From the NCBI RefSeq assembly GCF_019645875.1, contig NZ_CP081000.1:1178001-1242000 (forward strand): 64,000 nucleotides of DNA. Reading direction: 5' to 3'. Source of the stretch: Mycolicibacterium senegalense. GTDB lineage: Bacteria > Actinomycetota > Actinomycetes > Mycobacteriales > Mycobacteriaceae. The notes beneath the pieces were generated by a model that saw nothing but the letters and a program-made list of their open reading frames with translations, did not search any database and had not been told where the DNA came from. Numbering within the stretch: the stretch's first letter is position 1; each line of letters opens with the position of its first letter. The position numbers were made by a program, and so were the translations under genes. Positions 34,884-44,000 of this stretch are shown one piece after another.

Positions 34884-35803
34884 TGGCTAGTTCCGATGTG
34901 GTCGAGGTTGACCTCGGCGGGCACCTGGTCACCGTGCCCAAAGGTGGCCTGTATGACCGGTTTCGGATGCGGACCGACCTCGACGAGGTGGAGCGCGATC
35001 CGCGGGTGTCCAGCGTCGACTTCTTCCGGAAGTTGCCCAAGACCGAGGTGAACTCGGCGATCGGACCGACGCTGACCCCAAACTTCTACTACCGGATTAC
35101 GACCGCACGGCTGGTTATGCTGGCCCGATCCCGTGATATCCGTACCCGGCTGCCGGAAGCGCTTGCACCGCTGGAGGTTGCGCCGGGAATCGGGATCGTC
35201 TCGGTGATGTTCTTTCGCTACGACGTGTGCGATATCGACTTCTACACCGAAGCCGCCGTCGGGGTGGCGGTGCGGCCGGCGCGGCACGGCAAGCTCGGCG
35301 TCGCCGACCTGGCGAGCAGCCTGGCCAACGATCACTTGCACTCCTATGTGCTGTCACTGCCGGTGAGCACCCAGATCGCCCAGGTGCGCGGGCACGACGG
35401 GTATGGCTTCCCGAAGTGGGTGACGGATCTGGATGTGTCGATCGATGCGGAGCGGGTGGTCGCTCGCGTTGGGAATGATGCCGGTGGGGTCGACCTCGGG
35501 TTGTCGGCTGTCACTCCGTCTCAGTCGAAGTACGGGACGGGGGAGCGGGTTTCGACGCTCACGTCCTACACGTCTTTGGGTGGTGCGTGGCATTCCACGC
35601 TGAGCCAGACGAATGTGCTGTCGGCTGGGACGGCGCGGTTCCCGCGCGGTGTCAATCTGCAGATCGGGCAGGGCCGGATGGCGGACGACCTGCGGGCACT
35701 GACGCCGATCAAGACCATTCAGCTCGATGTCGTCACGGAAGGTCAACTGGCGCTGCACATGCCGGTGCCGGTGTCGGTACGGGGACAGCTCAACCTCAGG
35801 TGA
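34883..35803 (+). CDS. Acetoacetate decarboxylase-like protein
   Basis: 306 aa from ATG 34883, overlapping the previous stop. The segment GHDGYGFPKWVTDL and the preceding NDHLHSYVLSLPVSTQIAQVRG are the ADC-superfamily core, in which the lysine of FPK is close to the Schiff-base site. The C-terminal VRGQLNLR is conserved in several unknown ADC homologues. Many superfamily members are not decarboxylases but hydratase/aldolase-like enzymes. Together with OYE and DJ-1 it suggests a detoxification or small-ketone pathway, by context. Confidence 0.8.
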   Translation: MASSDVVEVDLGGHLVTVPKGGLYDRFRMRTDLDEVERDPRVSSVDFFRKLPKTEVNSAIGPTLTPNFYYRITTARLVMLARSRDIRTRLPEALAPLEVAPGIGIVSVMFFRYDVCDIDFYTEAAVGVAVRPARHGKLGVADLASSLANDHLHSYVLSLPVSTQIAQVRGHDGYGFPKWVTDLDVSIDAERVVARVGNDAGGVDLGLSAVTPSQSKYGTGERVSTLTSYTSLGGAWHSTLSQTNVLSAGTARFPRGVNLQIGQGRMADDLRALTPIKTIQLDVVTEGQLALHMPVPVSVRGQLNLR

Positions 35804-35840
35804 GGCGCGCGCGTACAGTGGCTCGGCTTGCCCTGACGGT

Positions 35841-36830
35841 CTAGCTGTCGGACGGGAAGTAGAACGTCCGCAATGCAATCAGACTTTTTGTACGCGAGTC
35901 TGTTCGTTCGTAATTGTCAGTAAGTGCCTTGGTCAATTCTTCGAGGGTCCAGAGCGTCAGTGGTACGGATGACCGATCAGCCTCGTAGCGGGCGTCTTTG
36001 GTGAATCCGCCTGTACTGACGTACAGGCCTCGGTCATCCTTGTGTCGGCCGCCGAGGAAGCCGCGAATATCCTGACTGCTCATAGTTCCCTTGCGGTGTT
36101 TCACTTCGACGATGATGCGGGGCTGTTCGAATCCGAATCCATCCGGAGAAGCCAGAATGTCGCGTCCGAGATCGGATCCTTTTGGCGACACCTGTGTCTT
36201 GTATCCCATCGCGCGCAAAATTCCGGCGACGAGCTCTTGCATGTCTTCCCAGTCGAGTTGGTTGATCTGGTCCTTAATGCGTTCGAAGGCCAGTGCCTCT
36301 ATGTCCTGGAGAGGATCGACGCCCTTTGACGCGGCGTCGATTTTGGGCAATTGAGTTGGCTGTCCGCTCGCGATGGCTAGCAGCTCATTGCCGGCGGTGC
36401 CGGAAAGCTTGAAAACGGTGAGGACCGAACCGAGGGTGTTGCGGGTAGTTACGCTCAGTTGGTCTCGCCCCACTTCTACGGGCATCCACTCAACAGGCCG
36501 CGAGATCTCCATCGCCTGACCGGTCCACTCAGGGTGATATGCCGCAGCTCCGCGTGCCCGCCCGACTAGATAGCGGCGGTTCGTCGGCGAATAGGTGACG
36601 ACCAGGTCATCAGTATCAATTTCGTTTACGAACCGATAGACCTGAGATACAGCGGCGATCGCGGATTGCTCCTTGACGCCGGGGCGAGCTGCGAGGAATT
36701 CCTTCAGTAGGGTTTTGCGGTCGACGCCGGGTTTGGCGATCGCGGCGATCTCAGGAAAACCGATGCCGGCTACCTCACGTTCACGAAAATCGTCGTATCG
36801 CTTGCCGCCATCGCTGCGCACCATCCACAT
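35841..36830 (-). CDS. Mrr-like restriction endonuclease
   Basis: 329 aa. The C-terminal half is a PD-(D/E)xK Mrr domain: WEDMQELVAGILRAMGYKTQ, then GSDLGRDI (Asp220/Asp224) and IIVEVKHRK (E242-V-K244), followed by the family's DDRGLYVSTGGFTKDA. The N-terminal 160 residues resemble no domain I recognise with certainty and may read DNA modifications, as in Mrr-type modification-dependent enzymes. Transcribed opposite to the rest of the island, from the same 259-bp spacer as the + strand lipoprotein gene; that spacer shows no feature I can name. Confidence 0.9.
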   Translation of the reverse strand: MWMVRSDGGKRYDDFREREVAGIGFPEIAAIAKPGVDRKTLLKEFLAARPGVKEQSAIAAVSQVYRFVNEIDTDDLVVTYSPTNRRYLVGRARGAAAYHPEWTGQAMEISRPVEWMPVEVGRDQLSVTTRNTLGSVLTVFKLSGTAGNELLAIASGQPTQLPKIDAASKGVDPLQDIEALAFERIKDQINQLDWEDMQELVAGILRAMGYKTQVSPKGSDLGRDILASPDGFGFEQPRIIVEVKHRKGTMSSQDIRGFLGGRHKDDRGLYVSTGGFTKDARYEADRSSVPLTLWTLEELTKALTDNYERTDSRTKSLIALRTFYFPSDS

Positions 36831-37089
36831 TCCGCCATCAGATCACCTCGGATCCACACATAAGGGCCCTATCGATCGATCCGCAGCGCTGTGATCGGGT
36901 CCGCTTCAGGAGTGCTCACCCGAGCGTCGTCGTGACCTCGCCGATTGAGCTCTTGCTGAGGCAGCCCCCGCGGGAGCGATTTCGAGTGCGTCAATTTTTG
37001 CCGAAACAGCGTTACCGCAACTCAATGCACATTATTGTCTGGCCTTCAGTGGCAGCTCACTTCTTAAGGGGGAACGTCGGATACGGCAG

Positions 37090-37512
37090 TTGGTAGTAGG
37101 CGTCATTGCTGTGGCATTGAGCCTCATGTTCATTCCTGGTTGCACGAGCCTCAGCGCAAGTAGCAGCAAGTCGAGTACTGTCGCCAGCGTTGGCCAAGCT
37201 GTGCGGGACGGCAAGTTCGAGTTTGTGGTGTCAAAGGTCGACACCGGCACGCCAGGCATTGTGTCAGTGCACCTCAAGGTGACGAACATTGGCAATGAGT
37301 CGCAGATGTGGTCCTCGAGTGGCCAGAAGTTGCTGGTTGACGGCAAGGAGTTTGACGCTGACATGTTCGAATCCAAAGATTCGATCGAGACGCTGAACCC
37401 CGGATTAGGGGTAGATGCAGTGCTCGGTTTCAAGGTCCCGCCAGGTACCGTCCCCGACGCAATCGAGTTGCACGATTCAATGTTCTCCCAGGGCGTCCGG
37501 GTAAATCTGTAG
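37090..37512 (+). CDS. Small lipoprotein (DUF4352-like)
   Basis: 140 aa; no ATG/GTG is available before the hydrophobic stretch, so TTG at 37090 is taken as start, with GGGGGAA upstream. The signal MVVGVIAVALSLMFIPGC carries a lipobox-like IPGC, and the mature part FEFVVSKVDTG...VSVHLKVTNIGNESQMW...LLVDGKEF is the beta-sandwich pattern of DUF4352. It lies 57 bp upstream of the PLD-helicase gene on the same strand, but membership of a defence system is not established; DUF4352 lipoproteins are common generally. Confidence 0.75.
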   Translation: MVVGVIAVALSLMFIPGCTSLSASSSKSSTVASVGQAVRDGKFEFVVSKVDTGTPGIVSVHLKVTNIGNESQMWSSSGQKLLVDGKEFDADMFESKDSIETLNPGLGVDAVLGFKVPPGTVPDAIELHDSMFSQGVRVNL

Positions 37513-37568
37513 GCTGCCAATCCGTTATCCGGCATCTCCGTGTCGCCGTCTCGCGCTAGTCTCCGGCA

Positions 37569-40500
37569 GTGGATGGCGGCCTATATGAATCTCTGCTTAC
37601 CCAGCGACTCGTCGGGGTGCTGAATCAGTGCCCCGACATGCAGCCCGAGCTCAGGGTGGTCGACGACGCCGAACAAGCGCTGACCATCGCGCGCCATCTG
37701 ACGCCGCTGATCGAGAGACAGCTTCGAGCGGCAGGTAGCGCAGAAGAACGGTCGCGACTACTGCGCAACATCCTCGGTGTTCTGGGCGATGCGGACTCAC
37801 TCCAGGAGACGCTGCATCAGGTCGACCCAACCAAGATTCATAGGTTGGATGCCGTTCGCCCTAGAACCCTGGGTGTTGTCCAACTCCCACGCCCCGCAAC
37901 ACCGTTGTCGGATGCCGCACTCATGACGAACGCCCGCAACGAGCCCACGCTCGCGGCGGAGCTGCGGGCCGAGCTCGGCAGTGCCGACCACGTCGATCTC
38001 CTGTGTGCATTCGTGAAGTGGCAGGGCCTGCGCCTGCTGGAACGCGAGCTCACTGAACTGCTTGAGCGTGGTGTGCGGCTGCGGGTCATCACGACCACAT
38101 ACTTGGGAGCGACAGACGCCCGGGCTCTCGACGCGTTGGTCAACGACTTCGGCGCCGAGGTGCGGGTCAACTATGAGACTGACCGAACCCGGTTGCACGC
38201 GAAGGCTTGGCTGCTCCGCCGCAACACCGGGTTCCACACCGCGTATGTCGGCTCGTCCAACCTCTCGCATGCCGCACTCGTCGACGGCCTGGAATGGAAC
38301 GTGCGGCTGTCAGCGGTTTCCACCCCGCACCTGTTGGACAAGTTCCGGGCGACATTCGACTCGTACTGGGAGAACCGCGAATTCGAGCTCTATCGCCCTG
38401 CTGACGATTCAGAGAAGCTCAGGCTCGCGCTGGAGGTAGCTTCCGGCAAGAAGCAGCGGGACCCGCTGGCCGTCACGCTGTCCGGGCTGGAGGTCACCGC
38501 CAAGCCGTATCAAGCCGAACTGCTCGAACAACTCCACGCTGAACGGGCACTGCACGACCGCCATCGCAACCTGATCGTGGCCGCCACCGGTACTGGAAAG
38601 ACCGTGATCGCTGCACTGGACTACCGCCGGCTCGTCCGAGAAGTGCACGGCCGCGACCTCACGCTGCTGTTTGTCGCACACCGCAAGGAGATCCTCCAGC
38701 AAGCGCGGCGCATGTATCAGGAGGTGCTCACCGATCCGCTGTTCGGCGAGTTATTGGTTGACGGCGATGAGCCGACTCGCTGGCGCCATGTATTCGCCAG
38801 CATCCAATCCCTCACCGCCGACCGACTTTCCACCGTTGAGCCCAACCGGTTCGACATCGTGGTGATCGACGAATTCCACCACGCGCAAGCGGCGTCCTAT
38901 CGCCGGCTTCTTGAGCACATCGCGCCGATGGAACTGCTCGGACTCACGGCGACCCCTGAACGCGGCGACGGTGTCGACGTGCGCTCGTTTTTCGGTGGCC
39001 GAGTGGCCGCCGAGTTGCGGCTGTGGGATGCGCTCGAGCAGAACCTGCTATGCCCCTTCCACTACTTCGGCATCCACGACGGGACTGACCTGGAGACCCT
39101 GCAGTGGAAGCGCGGCGGCTACGACCTGGCCGAGCTGAACGAGATCTACACCGGCAATGACGCCCGCACACGTATCGTGCTTGACCAACTGCAGGACAAA
39201 GTTGCCGATGTCGGGGAGATGCGGGCGCTCGGCTTCTCCGTGAGCGTCGAGCATGCCCGCTACATGGCCGACCAGTTTGTCGCGGCGGGCATCCCGGCCC
39301 GCGCCATCGTCGGGCTCGACGATTCCGCCGAACGGCGCGCAGCTCTGACGGCGCTCCGCAACGGCGACATCAACGTGTTGTTCACAGTCGACCTGTTCAA
39401 CGAGGGCCTCGACATCCCGCTGGTCGACACCGTGCTGTTTCTGCGGCCCACCGAAAGCGCGACCGTGTTCCTGCAGCAACTAGGCCGCGGCCTGCGGCGT
39501 GCCCCCGGCAAGACTGTGTTGACGGCGCTCGACTTCGTCGGGCACCAGCGCAAAGAGTTCCGGTTCGATCAGCGGTTCCGGGCGCTGACTGGGCTGGGCC
39601 GTAAACAGCTGGAAAAGCAAGTCAAGGAAGGCTTTCCGTTCCTGCCGTCGGGTAGTCAGATCGTGCTCGATTCGGTCGCCCGGGAGCTGGTGCTGGAGAA
39701 CGTGCGCCAGCAGGTGTCGCCCAAGAAGGCCGTGTTGGTGTCCGAGATTCGGCAGCATCCCGACGATCGGCTGGCGTCGTACCTGGAGGAGTCGGGACGG
39801 GGGCTCGAGGACATTCTGCGGACCGACCGGTCATGGACCACGCTATGCCGAAACGCCGGGAAACTGGGGGAGCAGCCCGGGCCTCGCGAGGCCGAACTGG
39901 TTAAGCGGGTGAAGGCTTTGGCGCATGTAGATGACCGGCGACGCTGGGAGGCCTACAACGCGCTCCTGGAGGATTACCGAGCTGAGGACAGTGTCAATGA
40001 GTCCCGGTTGGCGGCCATGCTGTTCTATTCGCTGTTTCCCAATGGCGGCGGGTTCGGCAGTGTCGCAGAAGGTCTCAGTGTTCTTCGAGACGAAGCAGTA
40101 ACGCAGGAGATGCGCCAGGTCATCGATATCGCGTTCGATGCGGCCCACCGCAGCACCTACGGTCTGTGGAATATGGGTGACGAGTTCGCTGGCGTGCCGC
40201 TGGCGCTGCACGCCAGCTATTCGCGGGAGGAGATTCTGGCCGGGTTGGGCTGGGTGTCGGAGAAGAGGACGCCCGCCACCATGCGCGAGGGTGTCGCGTG
40301 GTGTCCGGCCGTCAACGCTGATGCCTTCCTCATCACACTGAAGAAATCCGACACCGACTACTCACCGACCACCATGTATCGAGACTTCGCGCTTAGCCCG
40401 GAGTTGTTCCACTGGGAGTCACAGTCCACGACCTCGGCGGCGTCGCCGACCGGGCAGCGCTACATCCATCACCGTGAGCGCGGATCCCACATTCTGCTGT

Positions 40501-40667
40501 TCGTACGCGAGACGAAGACCAATGTGCTGGGGGCCGCGCCGTACATCTTCTTGGGGCCAGCGGACTACGTCTCGCATGAGGGCGATCGGCCGATGGCCAT
40601 CAAGTGGCGCTTGCGGCAGGCAATGCCGATGGAGGTGTACTTGGGGGCGCGGGCCGCGGTGGCCTGA
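37569..40667 (+). CDS. PLD-nuclease/SF2-helicase/DUF3427 fusion protein
   Basis: 1032 aa, GTG start. N-terminal 120 residues helical. A phospholipase-D-like domain follows with RTRLHAKAWLL (H210-x-K212) and GSSNLSHAAL (228-237), a single HKD-type half. Helicase core: ATGTGKT 339-345, VAHRKEI, DEFH 434-437, GLTATP, and a C-terminal RecA domain with NEGLDIPLVDTVLFLRPT and QLGRGLRR. The last 330 residues correspond to DUF3427 (SREEILAGLGW..., ALKKSDTDYSPTTMYRDFALSPELFHWESQS). This architecture is recurrent in defence islands and probably cleaves or remodels foreign DNA. All helicase motifs are intact. Confidence 0.92.
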   Translation: MDGGLYESLLTQRLVGVLNQCPDMQPELRVVDDAEQALTIARHLTPLIERQLRAAGSAEERSRLLRNILGVLGDADSLQETLHQVDPTKIHRLDAVRPRTLGVVQLPRPATPLSDAALMTNARNEPTLAAELRAELGSADHVDLLCAFVKWQGLRLLERELTELLERGVRLRVITTTYLGATDARALDALVNDFGAEVRVNYETDRTRLHAKAWLLRRNTGFHTAYVGSSNLSHAALVDGLEWNVRLSAVSTPHLLDKFRATFDSYWENREFELYRPADDSEKLRLALEVASGKKQRDPLAVTLSGLEVTAKPYQAELLEQLHAERALHDRHRNLIVAATGTGKTVIAALDYRRLVREVHGRDLTLLFVAHRKEILQQARRMYQEVLTDPLFGELLVDGDEPTRWRHVFASIQSLTADRLSTVEPNRFDIVVIDEFHHAQAASYRRLLEHIAPMELLGLTATPERGDGVDVRSFFGGRVAAELRLWDALEQNLLCPFHYFGIHDGTDLETLQWKRGGYDLAELNEIYTGNDARTRIVLDQLQDKVADVGEMRALGFSVSVEHARYMADQFVAAGIPARAIVGLDDSAERRAALTALRNGDINVLFTVDLFNEGLDIPLVDTVLFLRPTESATVFLQQLGRGLRRAPGKTVLTALDFVGHQRKEFRFDQRFRALTGLGRKQLEKQVKEGFPFLPSGSQIVLDSVARELVLENVRQQVSPKKAVLVSEIRQHPDDRLASYLEESGRGLEDILRTDRSWTTLCRNAGKLGEQPGPREAELVKRVKALAHVDDRRRWEAYNALLEDYRAEDSVNESRLAAMLFYSLFPNGGGFGSVAEGLSVLRDEAVTQEMRQVIDIAFDAAHRSTYGLWNMGDEFAGVPLALHASYSREEILAGLGWVSEKRTPATMREGVAWCPAVNADAFLITLKKSDTDYSPTTMYRDFALSPELFHWESQSTTSAASPTGQRYIHHRERGSHILLFVRETKTNVLGAAPYIFLGPADYVSHEGDRPMAIKWRLRQAMPMEVYLGARAAVA

Positions 40668-41066
40668 GACGGAGGTAGCTGAGATTCGCATTTTCGTCCG
40701 GAAACGGCGAGGCACTGCTATGACCAGGGTGGGTCGGTCGAGCTGCTTTGCGTCAGCTTGAACCCTTGCGTTCAGCAAGGACTCTGGCTTTCAATATGAC
40801 CTTGAGATGTGCTGGCGGGCACCAAGCCTGCAAATCCGCGGGCTTGTGCCAGTACGCGTCTTGGAAGCTCATCGACGCCCCTTGCGGTGGAGCAGCGACC
40901 GTGGCGGCTGGGTAGCCGGCACAGTGCAGAAGGAAACTGAATACAAAGCGGAGGGTGTGTGCTGAGGGTGTCGGGGGCAGGGTTCATAATCATCGCTAAT
41001 TGACGCAAGTGACGGGCACCACATGTCCTCGCCTCTTGTGATCGGGTCTTAACACGGAGGGGCGCG
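40668..41066. other. 399-bp intergenic region with one short hairpin
   Basis: No ORF with a convincing start fills this gap. A perfect 6-bp stem CCTTGC/GCAAGG with a 5-base loop is at 40764-40780 and could be a weak terminator for the PLD-helicase gene; no T-run follows. A GGAGGG-type ribosome-binding site lies just before the next gene (41055-41062). Nothing else is recognisable. Confidence 0.6.
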
Positions 41067-44000
41067 ATGGCTGCCGAGCATGAAACCGAGAACGAGCGTT
41101 TGGTGCGAAGGGCGGTCAACCTCTTTACCTTCCTCGGGTGCGCCCAGCAGCTGCTGGTCAAGCCAGTCCGAACGGTGGACAAGTTCGAAAACGCCATGTG
41201 GTTCGCCGACCTGCCTGACCATGACGCCATCCGTTCGGCGCACCGCGTCACGGAGCTCACCCCCGATACGCCCATTCTCACGGTGGACCGGGTGGCGAAG
41301 CTCGACCTACCACCGCTGCCCCGCGAGCTCATCGTCTGGGTCGAGGGTGCGATCGATGACACGGAGAAGGAGCTGACACTTCGCGAGGCGATCTTCCGTG
41401 AGGAGCCCGTTCCGGCGGACGAACGCCAGGACGGCGCACCGGAGGTGGTCAACCGCCGCATCGATATTGCCGAGCATCCCGAGGTCAGCGAAGCCTTCGA
41501 TGGCTGGCTGACCGATTGGCGGCTGTGGGCCGACCGGGAACGCCGCGACACCGCGGTCCGGGATATCTACAAGGACCTGTTCGCGGTCCACTTGAAGGCC
41601 GCCGATCACAGCGAAGAGTTCGAGCTGGTCCTCGGCGTGGGATGTCTGGCCTGGCGGCCCGACAACCATGATCAGGTGCAGCGTCACGTCGCTACCGCGC
41701 CGATCGCGATTAGCTTCGATGAGAACTCCGGCCGCCTGACGGTGACGCAGGTCAGCGCACCCGATGCCGTGTCGATCGAGGTTGACATGTTGGACCCGGC
41801 ACTGATTTCCAGTCCGGCCAAACTCGACGAAATCAAGGCGCTGGCCGCCGAGTACGACGGGCATCTGCTCGACCAGCCGGCGATTGGTGAGATCTGCCGT
41901 CGCCTGATTCATCGTCTGGATGCTGATGCGCAGTATGACGAAGACGCTATGCAGGCGCCGTCAGGCCGCAGTCCGCGCGGAGCTTTCGCGCCAGCGATCA
42001 TCCTGCGGCGTCGCACCAACCGCGGCATGGTGCAGATCTACGAGCAGATCGTTACGCAGATCCAGCAGGCCGGAGAGGTGCCGAAGGGCATCCTGCCGCT
42101 GGTCGACCCCAACCGCCAACCCGACCCGGAACTGAGCACAGATGTGCAGGGTGCGGTGGTCACAGTCGATAACGAAGACTTCCTGCCGCTACCGGTGAAC
42201 GACAAACAGCGCCAGATTATCGAGCGGGTCGACAGTCGCGCCCAGACCGTCGTTCAGGGTCCGCCTGGAACTGGGAAGACCCACACTGCAGCGGCTTTGG
42301 TGTCCCATTTGCTCGCTCAGGGCAAGCGGGTGCTGATCACCGCGCATACCGACCGTGCGCTCAAGGAGGTTCGCGCCAAGCTGCCCCGCGAGATTCAATC
42401 GCTGGCCGTCGCAGTCATCGGCCAGTCGCGGTCTGACATGGCCGACCTGCGTACCGCAGTCGACAACATCTCGCGGCGAGCAGACGATTTCGATCCCGCC
42501 GATTCGCAGCGTTCGATCGCCCGGCACCTCAGCAGGATCGACGACCTGCGTCGTCAGCGGGCCGCGCTGCGTGACCGTCTGCTCAAGGTTCGACGGCAAG
42601 AGGTGGAGCCGCGCACCGACGGCCCAGCCCAAGGCACTCTGGCGGCTATCGCTTACGGCCATCTGCAGCACGAGGCCGAATACGAGTGGATTCGGGCATT
42701 TGAGGTCGATCCCGCCGGCGCCGGGACGACGGTGTCGACCGAGGAGATTCAGCGGTGGCGCGCGGTGCTGCGCGACGAGGACGTGACTGCGAACGAACCG
42801 GAAGCGACCTCGGCGCTGCCAGACGCGGCATCGCTGGCGTCACCGGAGGACTTCGCCAACCTTGCCGCCTCCGAGCAGCAGGCCGCGGTACGCAAGGACC
42901 AGTTCGGCGAACTGCTCAGCCACGAGTCGTTTGGCTTTGTCCGGTCCCTGACCATGGAACTGCGAGATGAGTTGCGCGCAAGGGTGTCCAACCTGGCAGA
43001 GCAGGCCGGCAATCTTGAGCGTCGGCAGGAAGCGTGGATGAATGACGCGCTGCACGATGTGCGCAGCGGCCGTCAGCAGGCCTGGGTGGCACGGTCAGCG
43101 CAGGTGAAGTCGCTGGCCGAGGCGGCCGGGGCGCTCACCCGCCGGATCGGTCCCACCACCGCAGTGGTCGTTGCCGGCAGTGACCTTGGGGTGCATCAGC
43201 AGGTCGCGAAATCCCTGCTCGCCCATGTCGAGTCGGGCAGCGGCATCAAGACTCGCCCGGACGGATCGCCGAAGGTCGGCGCCTTCACGTCCAAGACGGT
43301 GAAACTCGCTGAGCCGTTCTTCGCCGCGGTCAAGATAAATGACCTGCCCGCGACCACCAAGGAACAGCTCGCCACCTTCATTGATTGGGTTGACGCCAGC
43401 CGCACCGTGGCCGCGTTGGATCAGGCCTGGCCGGTCAATGTCCTAATTCCCGAGGAGGACACCCTCGACGAAAAGATCCAGTGGCATGTCACCGAGGTGG
43501 CCCAGCTGGACAAGGTGCTGGCGTTGGGTGACCAACTTGAGGTAGAGCGGCGATGGTTCCAAGCCAACAACCTGCCGGTACCGGACTGGAACAAGCTCGA
43601 AGACATTCGCCGCTACGCCGACCTGGTGGAGGCCGCCACGGCGGCCGACGACGCCGTAGCCGCCGCCACGCCGGTGGAACGGCTGCATGGCTATCTACGC
43701 AGCCAGGCACAGCTACCCACACCGCCGCCCATCACGATGGAGCTGCTGGCCGCCGTGCGCGACCGTGACGTCAACGCCTATGCGGCTGCGCACGCGCGCC
43801 TGCATCATCTCTACGACGTGGCCCGGGCAGTTACCGACCGTGACCGGATCCGGCGCGAACTCGATCGGTCGGCTCCGCTGCTGGCGACCGAGATCGCCGC
43901 TAATCCGGCTGCAGTGGAATGGGATTCCCGGCTCGACGGCTATGTACAGGCCTGGCAGTGGGAAATGACCGGACGGTGGATCCTCGCGCAAGACAGCGAG

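Noticed and set aside
40764..40780. Strong terminator after the PLD-helicase
   Set aside because: Only a 6-bp stem with no T-run; kept as a minor note in the spacer entry, not called as a terminator.
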